DNA of 64,000 nucleotides from Acidobacteriota bacterium (GCA_014584705.1 JACTMJ010000031.1:1-64000), one strand, 5' to 3'; counted from the stretch's first letter, positions 1 to 9,874 are shown. The notes: generated from the letters alone by a model not told the origin. Translations and numbers: made by a program.

Positions 1-1
1 C

Positions 2-2512
2 ATCTCGATTGCGCAGAATACGTCGACGTCTTCGCGCACGGGCACGGTGACCATCGCCGGGCAGACGTTCACGGTGCAGCAGTCGGCGGCACCTTGCACC
101 TATACGCTGAGCAGCGTTTCTTCGTCTCTTGGGAACTCAGGCGGAACGACGGGTGTGAATGTCGTCAGCGCTTCGAACTGTTCCTGGACGGCAACTTCGA
201 ATGCCGCGTGGATCACGGTTTCGGGCGGAGCGAGTGGCTCAGGCAACGGCACAGTGAGCATCTCGGTTGCCGAAAACCCTTCGACTAGTTCGCGGACGGG
301 CACGGTGACCATCGCGGGGCAGACGTTCACGGTGCAGCAGTCGGCGGCACCTTGCACCTATACGCTGAGCAGCGTTTCTTCGTCTCTTGGGAACTCGGGC
401 GGAACGACGGGTGTGAATGTCGTCAGCGCTTCGAACTGTTCCTGGACAGCGACGTCCAACGCCGCGTGGATCACGGTGACGGGAGGGGCGAGCGGGACGG
501 GCAATGGCACAGTGAGCATCTCGGTTGCCGAGAACCCATCGACCACGTCGCGCACGGGCAGCGTTACGATTGCCGGGCAGACGTTCACGGTGCAGCAATC
601 GGCGGCCCCCTGCACCTATTCGCTCAGCAGCACGTCCGCTTCCCTTGGGAACGCGGGCGGAAGCAGCGGGTTTAATGTCCTCAGCGCTTCGAACTGCTCC
701 TGGACGGCGACATCGAACGCTGTGTGGATCACGGTGACGGGTGGAGCGAGCGGTTCGGGCAACGGTATGGTGAGTATTTCGGTTAGCGAGAACCCTTCGA
801 CCACGTCGCGCACGGGCAGCGTTACTGTAGCGGGACAGACATTCCTAGTGCAGCAGGCAGCTGCAGCGCCGATCCCGGTCCCTTGCGATTACACGCTGAG
901 TTCCAGCAGCTTCTCGCTCGGCCAGCAGAGCGGCTCGTTACAGGTTTCGGTCTCGACGGGCGCGGCATGTTCCTGGACGGCAGCCTCTCAGGCGGGCTGG
1001 ATGACGGTCACCACGCCCGCATCCAACGCCGGCGGCGGCTCGGTGGCCATCGCCGTGCAGGCCAATTCTTCAGCCTCGTCTCGCACGGGAACTCTGACGA
1101 TTGCCGGACAGTCCGTAAGCGTCACGCAAGCAGGGCAACCCGCACTCCCGGTGCTGACAGTCTCCCCCAGCCAGATCGTGCTTTCGAGCCGGGAGGGTTC
1201 TCGTGCCGCCGCGTCAACTTCGGTATCCGTGCAGACCAATGAGTCCGGGGCGGCCTTTACGGTGGGCAACGGACTTCCATCCTGGCTGACGGTGACGGCC
1301 TCTGCCGGATCCACGCCCGCCACGCTGATGATTTCGGCGAATCCTTCCGGGCTAACCCCGGGCAGCTATACCGCCGCAGTGCCCATTTCGTCGGCGGGAA
1401 CGGCGAACCCCAGCGTTTCAATCGGTGTGACCTACATTGTGGAGAGCGACGTTGTGATTCGTTCCAGCCCGCGCTCCCTCTCGTTCAGCGCATCCGGCGG
1501 AAGCACGCTTCCGTTGTCTCAGTACATCCGGGTGAAAGTCTCGGGCTCCAGCACTCCGGTGCGCGCATTCGTGGAAGGCGGGAACTGGATTTCGGCCTCG
1601 GTGGAGTTTGTTCGGAACTCCTGGGTCGTGGAGGCATCGGCAAATCCCAGCGGGCTCAAGCCGGGCGTATATGATGCGCAAGTTGGGGTCTCCTGTATTT
1701 CGACGAGCTGCCAACCGATGCTCATTCCGGTGCGTCTGCAAGTGAGCGCGCCCAGCCAGGCGGATGGCGTGCAGACTGCCGGCAGTTCCGTCAAGATTGC
1801 GTCGGGTGGCATCGTCAATGCCGCGAGCTTCCAACAGGGAACAGCGGAGGGGTCGTGGATGAGCATTTTCGGCTCCGGCTTCACGGAGAAGGCCAGAGAG
1901 TGGACGCTCGACGATTTTGACGGTGCGCGCTTCCCCCGGACGCTCGACGGCGTCACGGTGAAGGTGGATGGGAAGATCGCTCCGATCCACTTCGTCAGTC
2001 CCAATCAGATCAACTTCCAAACTCCAGCGGGAATCTCCAAGGGCTGGGTGTTGGTGGAGCTTCTCACTCCTTTCGGAACGGACAAGGCATATACGTACGC
2101 CTCCAAGGAGAACCCGGGATTCTTCCAGATCCATGCGGACGGGCAGGTTGCCGCGCTGTTTAGCGATGGCAGAGCGGTTGGCCGCCTTCCGGAGAAACCG
2201 GAGGTGGGTGCGAAGTGGACTCCCGCCAAGGCCGGGGACACGATCGCCATCTTTGGAACCGGTTTCGGCCCGACGGATCCCGGCGTGGAGCCGGGCGTGA
2301 TCTACGCGGGCGCGGCGCCCCTGATCGCGAAAGGCGCGCTTCATGTCTATATCGGCGGCATGGAAGCGAAAGTCGAGTTTGCCGGCCAATCTGGCGGAGG
2401 CTTGAACCAGTTGAATGTGGTGGTGCCGCAGTTGCCGCACGGGGACCATGAGATTCTAGCGGTCATCGATGGAGCGCCGACGCAATTCGCGGGCAGGCTG
2501 GCCGTCGATTAG
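2..2512 (+). CDS. BACON-repeat surface protein with Solibacter-type C-terminal domain (5' partial)
   Basis: The reading frame is open at the left edge, so the N-terminus lies outside the window. The visible part has three near-identical 86-residue BACON-type repeats (each with the [13 protein letters not shown] core) and a diverged fourth copy. A less repetitive Ig-like stretch follows. The last 230 residues or so read as the C-terminal domain described from Solibacter (TIGR03437 type), with paired motifs such as [23 protein letters not shown] and [15 protein letters not shown] domains are Ig-like folds in extracellular carbohydrate-active or adhesion proteins, so this is probably a secreted or surface-anchored adhesin-like protein. 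No catalytic domain is visible in the part present. A GH2 gene follows on the same strand after 243 bases. Confidence 0.85.
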   Translation: MSIAQNTSTSSRTGTVTIAGQTFTVQQSAAPCTYTLSSVSSSLGNSGGTTGVNVVSASNCSWTATSNAAWITVSGGASGSGNGTVSISVAENPSTSSRTGTVTIAGQTFTVQQSAAPCTYTLSSVSSSLGNSGGTTGVNVVSASNCSWTATSNAAWITVTGGASGTGNGTVSISVAENPSTTSRTGSVTIAGQTFTVQQSAAPCTYSLSSTSASLGNAGGSSGFNVLSASNCSWTATSNAVWITVTGGASGSGNGMVSISVSENPSTTSRTGSVTVAGQTFLVQQAAAAPIPVPCDYTLSSSSFSLGQQSGSLQVSVSTGAACSWTAASQAGWMTVTTPASNAGGGSVAIAVQANSSASSRTGTLTIAGQSVSVTQAGQPALPVLTVSPSQIVLSSREGSRAAASTSVSVQTNESGAAFTVGNGLPSWLTVTASAGSTPATLMISANPSGLTPGSYTAAVPISSAGTANPSVSIGVTYIVESDVVIRSSPRSLSFSASGGSTLPLSQYIRVKVSGSSTPVRAFVEGGNWISASVEFVRNSWVVEASANPSGLKPGVYDAQVGVSCISTSCQPMLIPVRLQVSAPSQADGVQTAGSSVKIASGGIVNAASFQQGTAEGSWMSIFGSGFTEKAREWTLDDFDGARFPRTLDGVTVKVDGKIAPIHFVSPNQINFQTPAGISKGWVLVELLTPFGTDKAYTYASKENPGFFQIHADGQVAALFSDGRAVGRLPEKPEVGAKWTPAKAGDTIAIFGTGFGPTDPGVEPGVIYAGAAPLIAKGALHVYIGGMEAKVEFAGQSGGGLNQLNVVVPQLPHGDHEILAVIDGAPTQFAGRLAVD
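92..865 (+). repeat. Three tandem 258-bp BACON-encoding repeats
   Basis: Units begin at 92, 350 and 608 (the PCTY codons), exactly 258 bp apart (86 codons). Units 1 and 2 differ at only one position over roughly their first 95 bases, and unit 3 is more diverged. Part of a preceding unit reaches the window's left edge. A fourth, strongly diverged copy covers about 881-1135. The near-identity at DNA level suggests recent duplication or gene conversion. Confidence 0.92.
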
Positions 2513-2538
2513 GGAAGAAGACACGCTACATACCCGAA

Positions 2539-2585
2539 GTTCCGCGCGATTCGCCGCCAACGCATGGCGACGGTTCGCGCGGAAC
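2539..2585. terminator. Large inverted repeat after the BACON gene
   Basis: Perfect 11-bp arms lie at 2539-2549 and 2575-2585. A second 5-bp stem is nested between them (2551-2555 with 2566-2570). The structure starts 27 bases after the stop of the BACON gene and could act as a transcription stop or RNA-stabilising hairpin. No T-run follows, so intrinsic termination is only a guess. The rest of the 243-base gap up to the GH2 gene shows nothing I recognise. Confidence 0.45.
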
Positions 2586-2755
2586 GTGGCATTTCCCCGG
2601 CTGCTCCGCGACTGGGTGACCCGCTTCCACATGGCCCGGAGTTGCGAGATTGGTTGAGATTGCATGCCCGCTCGCGGTATGCTCACCCTTCCACCGCTTT
2701 GCCGGTTTAAGACCACTTTCGGCTAGCGGCACGAAGCAGACAGAGGGCTTCCCCG

Positions 2756-4579
2756 ATGGCACCCATTCGCAGACTCCTCCTATTCGGTATCGCGCTTATG
2801 CTGGCGGTTTTGTCCGCCCAAGCACAGATTCCCCGGCCGGAATACCCACAGCCCCAATGGGAGCGCGGCGATTGGCTTTCGCTCAACGGAACCTGGCAGT
2901 TTCGCTTTGACACCGAGGATGCCGGACTGCGAGAGCGATGGTTTGCCACCCCGCAGAAATGGACGCAGGTTATCACCGTGCCCTATGCCTGGGAGACCAA
3001 ACTCAGCGGGATTGGCATTACGGAGTTCCGGGAGCGCGCCTGGTATCAGCGGGAGTTCACACTTCCCGCCAACTGGCCGGCGAAACGGACGCTCCTGAAT
3101 TTCGGCGCGGTCGACTATCGCGCGCAGGTCTGGATCAATGGCACTCTCGCCGGCGCGCATGACGGCGGCAACGTTCCGTTTCGAATGGACATCACCGGTC
3201 TGGTTACGAAGGGGGCCAACCGCATTACCGTTCGTGTCGAAGACCCTCCGGCGGACCGTTCGATTCCCAGAGGCAAGCAGTATTGGGAGCCGAAGTCCCA
3301 GGGTATCTTTTACACCCGCACGAGCGGCATCTGGCAATCCGTCTGGCTGGAGAATGCGGGCGACAGCTATCTTGCATCTGGCCGCTTTGAATTCGATCAG
3401 CGCGGCAACGCCCGTTTTGATCTGCGCGTGGCGGAGGGGGAGGGCTCCGCACTGGAGGCGCAGGTGGAACTGCTGTGGGAGGGGGCGGTGGTCGCCATGT
3501 CCCGCGGCGGCGTCATGAACGGCAAAGCGATGCTCGCCCTGTCGGTAGAGAATCCCCGTGTATGGACCCTCTCCAACCCGAATCTGTATGACTTGCGCTT
3601 CACGCTGCTGAAGCAGGGCCAGCCAGCGGACCGTGTGAAATCGTATCTTGGTTTTCGTTCGGTGGAAGTGCGCAACGGCGAGTTTCTGCTGAACGGCCGC
3701 AAGCTCTATCTGAAGTGGGTTCTCGACCAAGGCTACTGGCCGGAAAGCACGCTCACGCCGCCCACCGATGAGGCGATTCGCCGGGATATCGAACTTACCA
3801 AACAGATGGGCTTCAACGGCGCGCGCAAGCACCAGAAGGTGGAAGACCCCCGCTTCCTCTATTGGGCGGACAAGATGGGCTTTCTGGTTTCCGGTGAGAT
3901 GGCAAACACGTTCCCGGTTCGTTACGACGAGCGGTCCATGGCTTTGTTCACCCGGGAATGGATGGAGGCCGTCGAGCGCGACATCAATCATCCGTCGCTG
4001 GTGATGTGGGTGCCGCTGAATGAAAGCTGGGGCGTGCCCGATGTTACCGATAGCCGCCAGCGGGATTACATCCGCAGTCTCTACTACCTCACCCACGCGC
4101 TCGACGCATCCCGGCCGGTGATTTCGAACGACGGCTGGGAACAGGTGGAGGCCACCGATATCCTGGGCATCCATGACTACTCCCGCGACGGCAGCCTGCT
4201 GCTGACGAAGTACCGCGACCTCAGCCACCAGCCCGGAAGCACGGTTCCCAGCAACGGAAGGCCCGCGCTCGCTCCTGGCGCCGCGTATCCGGGAGCGCCC
4301 TATTTCCTGACGGAGTTCGGGGGCATCGCCACGATTCTGGAGGGCCAACAGACCGCCGACAACGCCTGGGGATACGCCGGGGTGGAAAAGAGCCAGCAAG
4401 CCGCCCTGGAACGGCTGAGCAGCCTTTACTCGGCACTGCAGCAACTTCCGCAGTTCATCGGCATTTGCTACACCCAACTCACGGACGTGGAGCAGGAGAT
4501 CAACGGTCTCTACACGGCGGATCGCAAGCCGAAGTTCCCGCCGGAAGCGGTGAAGAAGCTCAATGAGCTTCTGCGCTAG
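2756..4579 (+). CDS. Secreted glycoside hydrolase family 2 protein (beta-galactosidase/beta-glucuronidase type)
   Basis: The 607-residue protein starts with a signal peptide (hydrophobic run to about residue 24, ending AQA). A GH2 jelly-roll sugar-binding domain follows (LNGTWQFRFD, NFGAVDYRAQVWING), then an Ig-like domain (NLYDLRF) and a TIM barrel. The family's acid/base is seen as Glu423 in the LNESWG motif and the nucleophile as Glu520 in LTEFGG, so the enzyme should be active. GH2 enzymes remove beta-linked terminal galactose, glucuronate, mannose or related sugars; the exact substrate cannot be read. AGAGGG precedes the ATG. It is probably exported to the periplasm or outside and may act with the upstream BACON protein on a glycan. 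Confidence 0.9.
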   Translation: MAPIRRLLLFGIALMLAVLSAQAQIPRPEYPQPQWERGDWLSLNGTWQFRFDTEDAGLRERWFATPQKWTQVITVPYAWETKLSGIGITEFRERAWYQREFTLPANWPAKRTLLNFGAVDYRAQVWINGTLAGAHDGGNVPFRMDITGLVTKGANRITVRVEDPPADRSIPRGKQYWEPKSQGIFYTRTSGIWQSVWLENAGDSYLASGRFEFDQRGNARFDLRVAEGEGSALEAQVELLWEGAVVAMSRGGVMNGKAMLALSVENPRVWTLSNPNLYDLRFTLLKQGQPADRVKSYLGFRSVEVRNGEFLLNGRKLYLKWVLDQGYWPESTLTPPTDEAIRRDIELTKQMGFNGARKHQKVEDPRFLYWADKMGFLVSGEMANTFPVRYDERSMALFTREWMEAVERDINHPSLVMWVPLNESWGVPDVTDSRQRDYIRSLYYLTHALDASRPVISNDGWEQVEATDILGIHDYSRDGSLLLTKYRDLSHQPGSTVPSNGRPALAPGAAYPGAPYFLTEFGGIATILEGQQTADNAWGYAGVEKSQQAALERLSSLYSALQQLPQFIGICYTQLTDVEQEINGLYTADRKPKFPPEAVKKLNELLR

Positions 4580-4633
4580 GGTTCGGGAGAAGCTGCGCGA
4601 GCGTTTGCGGCTTGAATGCTACGATGGAATGCG

Positions 4634-6004
4634 ATGGCCACAAACGCTGAGAAACTGCCGCTGGTAGTGATCATCGGCCGTCCCAACGTAGGCAAGTCCA
4701 CGCTATTCAATGCCATTACGGGCACGCGTCGAGCCATCGTCGGCGACGAGCCCGGGATTACGCGCGACCGCATTAACGGGCGCGCCACGCACTTGCGCCG
4801 CCCTTTCCGCATCACCGATACGGGCGGCATCATCGTCGACGACAAAGAGGTGATTCCCTCCCAGATTTACCGTCAGGCGCGGTTCGCTCTGCAAGAAGCC
4901 GCCCAGATCATCTACGTGATCGACGGAAGAACGGAGATCACGGCGGCGGACCGGGACCTGCTGGCCCTGCTCCGCAACGAGGGCAAGCGCGTATGCCTGG
5001 CCGTAAACAAGATCGACGCTCCTTCCCGGGAGAGTCTGGTGGGCAGTTTCTATGAACTCGGCCTGAGCGAAGTTTTTGCCGTCTCCGCCGAGCATCGTCT
5101 GGGTATCCGCGAACTGCTCGACTACGTGACGCGTGACTTCCCGGAAGCGGTGACGCCCGAAGCGGCGGAGGAGGCGGCAGGAGAGGAATCCGAGGAAGCG
5201 CCGGAGAAGCGCAACCTCAAGCTCGCAGGCCCGATCCGGGTTGCGATCATCGGGCGGCCCAATGTTGGCAAGAGCACGCTGCTGAATACGCTCACCGGGG
5301 AAGAGCGCGCCATCGTTTCACCGATTGCCGGAACCACGCGCGACGCGGTCGATGAACTTGTCCAGTGGAATGGCAACGAGTTTCTCTTTATCGACACAGC
5401 CGGTATCCGGCGCAAGGGCAAGACGCGCCTGATGGCGGAGAAACTCAGCGTCGTGATGGCGCGGAAGCACATGGATCTCGCGGATGTGGTGTTGCTGGTG
5501 GTTGACGCCGAAGAGGGCGTTGTCGGCTCCGACGCCACCATTGCGGGCTATGCGCACGAAGAAGGCCGCGCGGTGATCATCGTGGTCAACAAGTGGGATC
5601 TGCTCCCGAATGCCGGAAAGCGCCAGTTTGAACGGGACCTTCGCGATCAGCTCAAGTTCCTCGACTACGCTCCGGTCATCATCATTTCGGCGCTGGAAGG
5701 AACCGGCGTCAACCGCATATTCCCGGCGATCCAACGCGTCTATGCGGCCGCTACGAAGCGCGTGGGCACCGCGGAGTTGAACCGCTTTGCCAGCTTCCTC
5801 AATGTCCGCGAGACGAACAAGATCTACTACATGACGCAAGTGGCCATCCGCCCGCCCACGTTCGTCCTGTTTGTCGATCACGCCGACGCGCTGCACTTTT
5901 CCACGGAGCGCTATGTGGTGAATCAACTTCGGGAAGCATTCGGATTTGAGGGCACGCCCATCCGCGTGAAGATCCGAAGCAAGCGGGGCAAGGCCGCGAA
6001 GTAA
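4634..6004 (+). CDS. der: Ribosome-assembly GTPase Der (EngA)
   Basis: Two consecutive GTPase domains each show a GRPNVGKST P-loop (first at residues 15-23) and switch motifs (GITRDR, GTTRDA). The guanine-specificity motifs NKID and NKWD are also present. The C-terminal KH-like domain carries the typical AELNRF segment. A charged acidic linker (EEAAGEESEEAPEK) separates the G domains. Der is an essential GTPase that acts in 50S ribosomal subunit maturation. I chose the ATG at 4634 because Der proteins usually begin just before the first P-loop; an in-frame ATG at 4616 would add six residues. It lies 54 bases after the GH2 gene and converges on the next gene with only 10 bases between the stops. 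Confidence 0.96.
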   Translation: MATNAEKLPLVVIIGRPNVGKSTLFNAITGTRRAIVGDEPGITRDRINGRATHLRRPFRITDTGGIIVDDKEVIPSQIYRQARFALQEAAQIIYVIDGRTEITAADRDLLALLRNEGKRVCLAVNKIDAPSRESLVGSFYELGLSEVFAVSAEHRLGIRELLDYVTRDFPEAVTPEAAEEAAGEESEEAPEKRNLKLAGPIRVAIIGRPNVGKSTLLNTLTGEERAIVSPIAGTTRDAVDELVQWNGNEFLFIDTAGIRRKGKTRLMAEKLSVVMARKHMDLADVVLLVVDAEEGVVGSDATIAGYAHEEGRAVIIVVNKWDLLPNAGKRQFERDLRDQLKFLDYAPVIIISALEGTGVNRIFPAIQRVYAAATKRVGTAELNRFASFLNVRETNKIYYMTQVAIRPPTFVLFVDHADALHFSTERYVVNQLREAFGFEGTPIRVKIRSKRGKAAK

Positions 6005-6014
6005 CCCGCCGCGG

Positions 6015-6611
6015 TCAGCGCGGCAGCAGCATGGTGACCGATGTGGGCGCGTGCATTCGCAGCGCGCCGCGCAAGGCCCCGGACGGCAGAAGTTCCACGG
6101 CTTCGCGGAAGGCGGACATTGCCTCCGCGGCGATCGGCGCGCGGAAGCGGTCCGCGCGTTCCCGATAGTCGTAACGCTCGTACACCGGCCGGGGGAGCGC
6201 CTCGGAGGAAAGCCACCGCCCAAGGAAACTCTTTCCGCGGAACCACCGCCGCGCTCTGGCGACCTCTCCCGGAATTGCGATTTTCCTGGTGCTGGCCGTG
6301 ACTACGATTTCCCGCACTTTTGCCTCTTCGAACGGCCTATCGGGCCAATCATCGGGCAGAGAATCGAGGATGTCGCGGAGGCAAGCCGTGTCGCTGGCCG
6401 CTTCCCAACGCATCCGCGATAACCCGAGCACGAAACTGCCGCGCTTGAGGATTTCTTCGATTCGGGGCACATCCTTGCCCGTAACGCTGACGATCCAGGT
6501 CACGAGTTCCGCGACCGGCGTCTCCCGATTCTGCACGCGGCTCATGGAGATCGCGCCCGCATCCTCGGAACTCACGCGGATTTGCACTACGCTGTCTTTC
6601 GTTAACCGCAT
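6015..6611 (-). CDS. Hypothetical protein, ~198 residues
   Basis: No family is recognised. The protein starts MRLTKDSVVQIRVSSEDAG and is rich in Arg and Glu. It has no signal peptide or membrane segment, so it is probably cytoplasmic. The C-terminal third (RADRFRAPIAAEAM, LLPSGALRGALRM, SVTMLLPR) looks like a folded domain rather than out-of-frame noise. A start 36 codons upstream (6719) is possible, but it would run almost into the divergent sheath gene and adds an Arg-rich tail typical of non-coding frames. It converges on der. Confidence 0.55.
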   Translation of the reverse strand: MRLTKDSVVQIRVSSEDAGAISMSRVQNRETPVAELVTWIVSVTGKDVPRIEEILKRGSFVLGLSRMRWEAASDTACLRDILDSLPDDWPDRPFEEAKVREIVVTASTRKIAIPGEVARARRWFRGKSFLGRWLSSEALPRPVYERYDYRERADRFRAPIAAEAMSAFREAVELLPSGALRGALRMHAPTSVTMLLPR

Positions 6612-6735
6612 CGACGCCAACAGCGCTGAGCGCCTGCTTCTACGATATCTTTCGCCCTGAGAGCATGCCAGGAAATTCGATGGCCCGGCGCGGATAGCGA
6701 GCGCTTCCCGCATCCACACCGCGTACCATAAACCT

Positions 6736-7944
6736 ATGGACTCCTCCGCGCCCGCAGCCCCGCCCGAGCCGATTTACGCTCTTCCGGTGGACGTTGCCGC
6801 TTTTGTCGACACGTTCGCCCAAGGCCCTTACCATGAGCCCGTTCCGGTGACATCCTGGGCGGAGTTCCAGATGTTCTTCGGCGGATTTGAGGCAACCAGC
6901 GAGGCGAGCTATGCCGTGTATCTCTTCTTCGAGAACGGGGGCGAGTTTGCCTGGGTGGTGCGGGTGCCGGACCCCGCCGAAAGCGGACTCGCCTTGCTGA
7001 GCGCGAGCGGCGAACGGCAGGCCTCCCCCAGCGCCCTGGCCGATTCTCTGATCGGCGGGACGGATGCAAGCACCGGTATGCACGCCCTGCGCGGCCTCGA
7101 ACGGAAGCGTCCCGGAATTCTGGCCATCCCGCGGGCGGCGGAGTTGGGCGCGCACGGCGCGAGGGTGTACACGGAGGCGCTCGCATTGGCCAGGGAACTC
7201 GGGATGTTCCTGCTGATTGATCCGCCGCTGCTGGCCGATTCCCCCGCGGAGTTGCAGGACTGGCTTGGCGCCAACCCCGATCTGCGCGACGGAAACGCGG
7301 CGCTATATTACCCGCGCCTCTACTTCCCGGATGCACTGCAGCACGGCCGCAACCGCAGCTTCGCGCCCAGCGGGGCGGTGGCGGGGCTGCTCTCCTGGCT
7401 GGACCAGGAGCGGGGCGTCTGGCAGGCTCCCGCTGGACTGCATGCCGCGCTCGAAGCCGTCACTCTTACGCGTGAACTCAGCGCCGATGAAGTTGCGCCG
7501 CTCACCCGCGCTGGTATCAACACGATTCGCGAGTTTCCCGGACACGGCGCGGTTCTTTGGGGTGCGCGCACCCTGGCGGGGAGCACCGCCACCGATCCCG
7601 AATGGAAGTATGTACCGATTCGGCGCTACCTTCTCTTTCTGGAGCGCAGCATCTCCCAGGGCTTGCGCTGGGCGGCCGTTGAGCCGAACGCGGAACCGCT
7701 GTGGCTGAAGGTGCGGTTCGCGACGGAGACCTTTCTTACAGACCTCTGGCGAAAGGGCGCCATGCAGGGGAATACGGCGAAGGATGCGTTCTTCGTCCAC
7801 TGCGACCGCTCGACCATGACGCAGGACGATATCGACAACGGGAGGCTGGTCCTGCGGATTGGCATCGCCGCGGTGAAGCCCGCCGAGTTCGCCGTTTTAC
7901 GGATTGGCGTGTGGGCCGGCGGAGAGCGTCCGGATCCCGAATAG
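6736..7944 (+). CDS. Contractile tail sheath protein (phage tail / contractile injection type)
   Basis: The 402 residues match the contractile-sheath pattern: N-terminal AFVDTFAQGP and SWAEFQMFFGG. In the middle are ALYYPRLYF and PSGAVAG (residues 211-217), followed by RGVWQAPA. The C-terminal conserved domain has INTIREFPGHGAVLWGARTL, WKYVPIRRYLLFLERSI, RFATETFLTDLWRKGAMQG and CDRSTMTQDDI. The size is close to complete sheaths of R-type pyocins and Afp/PVC-like systems, and no stop or frameshift interrupts it. Sheaths polymerise around an inner tube and contract to drive it through a membrane. No tube, baseplate, spike, assembly ATPase or lysis gene lies nearby, so the gene is isolated. No clear ribosome-binding site precedes the ATG. 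Confidence 0.88.
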   Translation: MDSSAPAAPPEPIYALPVDVAAFVDTFAQGPYHEPVPVTSWAEFQMFFGGFEATSEASYAVYLFFENGGEFAWVVRVPDPAESGLALLSASGERQASPSALADSLIGGTDASTGMHALRGLERKRPGILAIPRAAELGAHGARVYTEALALARELGMFLLIDPPLLADSPAELQDWLGANPDLRDGNAALYYPRLYFPDALQHGRNRSFAPSGAVAGLLSWLDQERGVWQAPAGLHAALEAVTLTRELSADEVAPLTRAGINTIREFPGHGAVLWGARTLAGSTATDPEWKYVPIRRYLLFLERSISQGLRWAAVEPNAEPLWLKVRFATETFLTDLWRKGAMQGNTAKDAFFVHCDRSTMTQDDIDNGRLVLRIGIAAVKPAEFAVLRIGVWAGGERPDPE

Positions 7945-7955
7945 GCCGCAGCCGC

Positions 7956-8990
7956 TCAGTTCAGATAGTAGGTGCGGTAGAGGGTATCGCGCTGTTTGGG
8001 GATGAAACCGGCATCGCGGATCATCCGGCGGAGCACTTCCTCGTTCGCCTCATTGTGCGCGCCCGCCGCCGAGACTACGTTCTCTTCGATCATGACGCTG
8101 CCAACGTCGTTGCCGCCAAAGCGGAGGCCGAGCTGACAGGTCTTCAGCCCCTGTGTCACCCAGCTCGATTGGATGTTCGGAATGTTCTCCAGATAAAGGC
8201 GCGAGACGGCCAGGTTTTTCAGGTACTCGACCGCCGTCGCTTCTTCCTTCACGAAGCGGCCGAGCGAAGTGTTTTCCCGCTGGAAGGTCCAGGGAATGAA
8301 CGCGGTAAAGCCGCCGGTTTCTTCCTGGATTTCACGAACCCTATCGAAATGGTTCATCCGCTGCTCAAGGGTCTCGCCGCAGCCGAACATCATGGTGGCC
8401 GTGGTTTGCATCCCGAGCTGATGAGCGGTGCGGTGGACGTCTACCCAGTCCGCAGCACTGCACTTCAAGCGGCTGATGCGGTGGCGCACGTCTTCGTCGA
8501 GAATTTCGGCCCCGCCTCCGGGAATGGATTGCAGCCCGGCATCCCGCAGGCGGGCGATGGTGTCGCGCAGGCTGAGGCCGCTCACTTCCGCGATATTCAC
8601 GATCTCCGGAGCGGAGAAGCAGTGCAGCCAGATGGCGGGGAAGCGCTCTCGCATGGCACTCAGCAGATCCTCGTACCACTCAATCTTGAGATCGGGATGC
8701 AAGCCGCCCTGCATCAGCACACCGGTGCCCCCGAGTTCCTGTGTCTCCCGGAGCTTTTCGAAGATCGTTTCCTTATTGTGAATATAAGCTTCCTTGTGGC
8801 CCACCGGCCGGTAGAATGCGCAGTACGTGCAGTATTCCGTGCAGGCGTTGGTGTAATTGATATTGCGATCAATGATGTAGCTGACGATGCCTTCCGGGTG
8901 CAGTTTGCGGCGCACCTGGTCCGCGGCCATTCCGATGCCGATCAAATCGTCGCTTCGGAACAGTTCGAGAGCTTCCTCGCGCTTCATCAT
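7956..8990 (-). CDS. mqnC: Cyclic dehypoxanthine futalosine synthase, radical SAM (menaquinone synthesis)
   Basis: The 344-residue protein has a radical SAM Cys motif, CTEYCTYC, with Cys50, Cys54 and Cys57 as [4Fe-4S] ligands. Family motifs include NINYTNAC, LMQGGLHPDL, AAGAHNEANEEVLRRMI and RDTLYRTYYLN. In the futalosine route MqnC cyclises dehypoxanthine futalosine on the way to menaquinone. The start ATG (8988-8990) overlaps the stop of mqnA in an ATGA arrangement, which points to translational coupling. A longer open frame upstream is only the antisense-like shadow of mqnA. It converges on the sheath gene with 11 bases between stops. Confidence 0.95.
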   Translation of the reverse strand: MMKREEALELFRSDDLIGIGMAADQVRRKLHPEGIVSYIIDRNINYTNACTEYCTYCAFYRPVGHKEAYIHNKETIFEKLRETQELGGTGVLMQGGLHPDLKIEWYEDLLSAMRERFPAIWLHCFSAPEIVNIAEVSGLSLRDTIARLRDAGLQSIPGGGAEILDEDVRHRISRLKCSAADWVDVHRTAHQLGMQTTATMMFGCGETLEQRMNHFDRVREIQEETGGFTAFIPWTFQRENTSLGRFVKEEATAVEYLKNLAVSRLYLENIPNIQSSWVTQGLKTCQLGLRFGGNDVGSVMIEENVVSAAGAHNEANEEVLRRMIRDAGFIPKQRDTLYRTYYLN

Positions 8991-9874
8991 GGCTGCATCC
9001 CCTCGCCCGGCAATCGCTTCGACTCTGTCGCGCCCGCGGCCGCCGTTTCCAGTGCTTCCCCGCGGACGATCAATCCCAGTGCCTCCCCGCGTCCGAGAAA
9101 CGCTTCCAATCCGGCATGCTCCCGCTTGTCGAGATGAAAGCGGACGTGATGAGACAGGTAGTGTCGCGCGAATCCGGCTTCCACGCCGAAGTTGGCGGTC
9201 TCTTGCTCTACTATAGCGTCCAGATTTGCTTCCCCGTAGGCGAGCGAATCCGCCAGCACGGCCTCGAGCCATGGCGAAGAAGCGGCAGCCGGCCCCGCCC
9301 AGACGGCATAGACCATGGGAAGGCCGGAGATGCGCCGCCACTCTTCCCCAAGATCGAGGTATCGATAGGGGATCGACGCGGGATCGATATGCAGCGCGGC
9401 GTCTCCGATAATCAGGGCGGCATCCGCCCCGGAGAGCATTTCGTGCAGGGAGGGGGGGCGCGATTGCACGGAAACCCGCAGACCGAAACGCTCCTGGAGC
9501 ACCACCTGCGCCAGCACTACCGAGGTTCGGGAATTGCAATCTGCCGCCAGGGTACGTACTTGCTCCCACGGAACGCGGCTTACCAGCAGGATGCTTCGCA
9601 CCGGGCCGTCCGACGAAATGCAGGTGCCGGGAACGATGGGAAGCGCTTGCCGGGCCATTTCCGCCACCGGCACCAGGCCCAGGTCCGCCGTGCCCGCCCG
9701 CAGCCGCTCCGCGCAATCGGCCGGGGATGCCACGGAGAGCGCAATCCGCCCCTGTGCCTGCCCCGCGCGCAGGCCCCAAACCAAGGGCAGCGTGTTCAGA
9801 TAATGCACCGCGCACAGGCGCGGCGGTGCGGGGGAGGGTGATGGCGAAAGAGACTTCAAATCTGATCGTAGCAT
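8987..9874 (-). CDS. mqnA: Chorismate dehydratase (first futalosine-pathway step)
   Basis: The 295-residue protein has the MqnA/MqnD-type periplasmic-binding-protein fold signatures: VHYLNTLPLVWGL near the N-terminus, ADLGLVPVAEM, ALIIGDAAL, YLDLGEEW and the C-terminal helices ending ARHYLSHHVRF. MqnA dehydrates chorismate to 3-enolpyruvylbenzoate, which feeds the menaquinone branch. The start at 9874 gives MLRSDLKSL just before the conserved N-terminal motif; upstream in-frame sequence is not protein-like. It overlaps mqnC by four bases. mqnB, mqnD and mqnE are not in the window. Confidence 0.92.
   Translation of the reverse strand: MLRSDLKSLSPSPSPAPPRLCAVHYLNTLPLVWGLRAGQAQGRIALSVASPADCAERLRAGTADLGLVPVAEMARQALPIVPGTCISSDGPVRSILLVSRVPWEQVRTLAADCNSRTSVVLAQVVLQERFGLRVSVQSRPPSLHEMLSGADAALIIGDAALHIDPASIPYRYLDLGEEWRRISGLPMVYAVWAGPAAASSPWLEAVLADSLAYGEANLDAIVEQETANFGVEAGFARHYLSHHVRFHLDKREHAGLEAFLGRGEALGLIVRGEALETAAAGATESKRLPGEGMQP

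Noticed and set aside
7956-9815. A 619-codon open frame that would extend mqnC upstream
   Set aside because: The first ~270 codons are Arg/Gly/Ala-rich and lie antisense-like in phase with mqnA; the conserved MqnC start and the ATGA overlap place its start at 8990.
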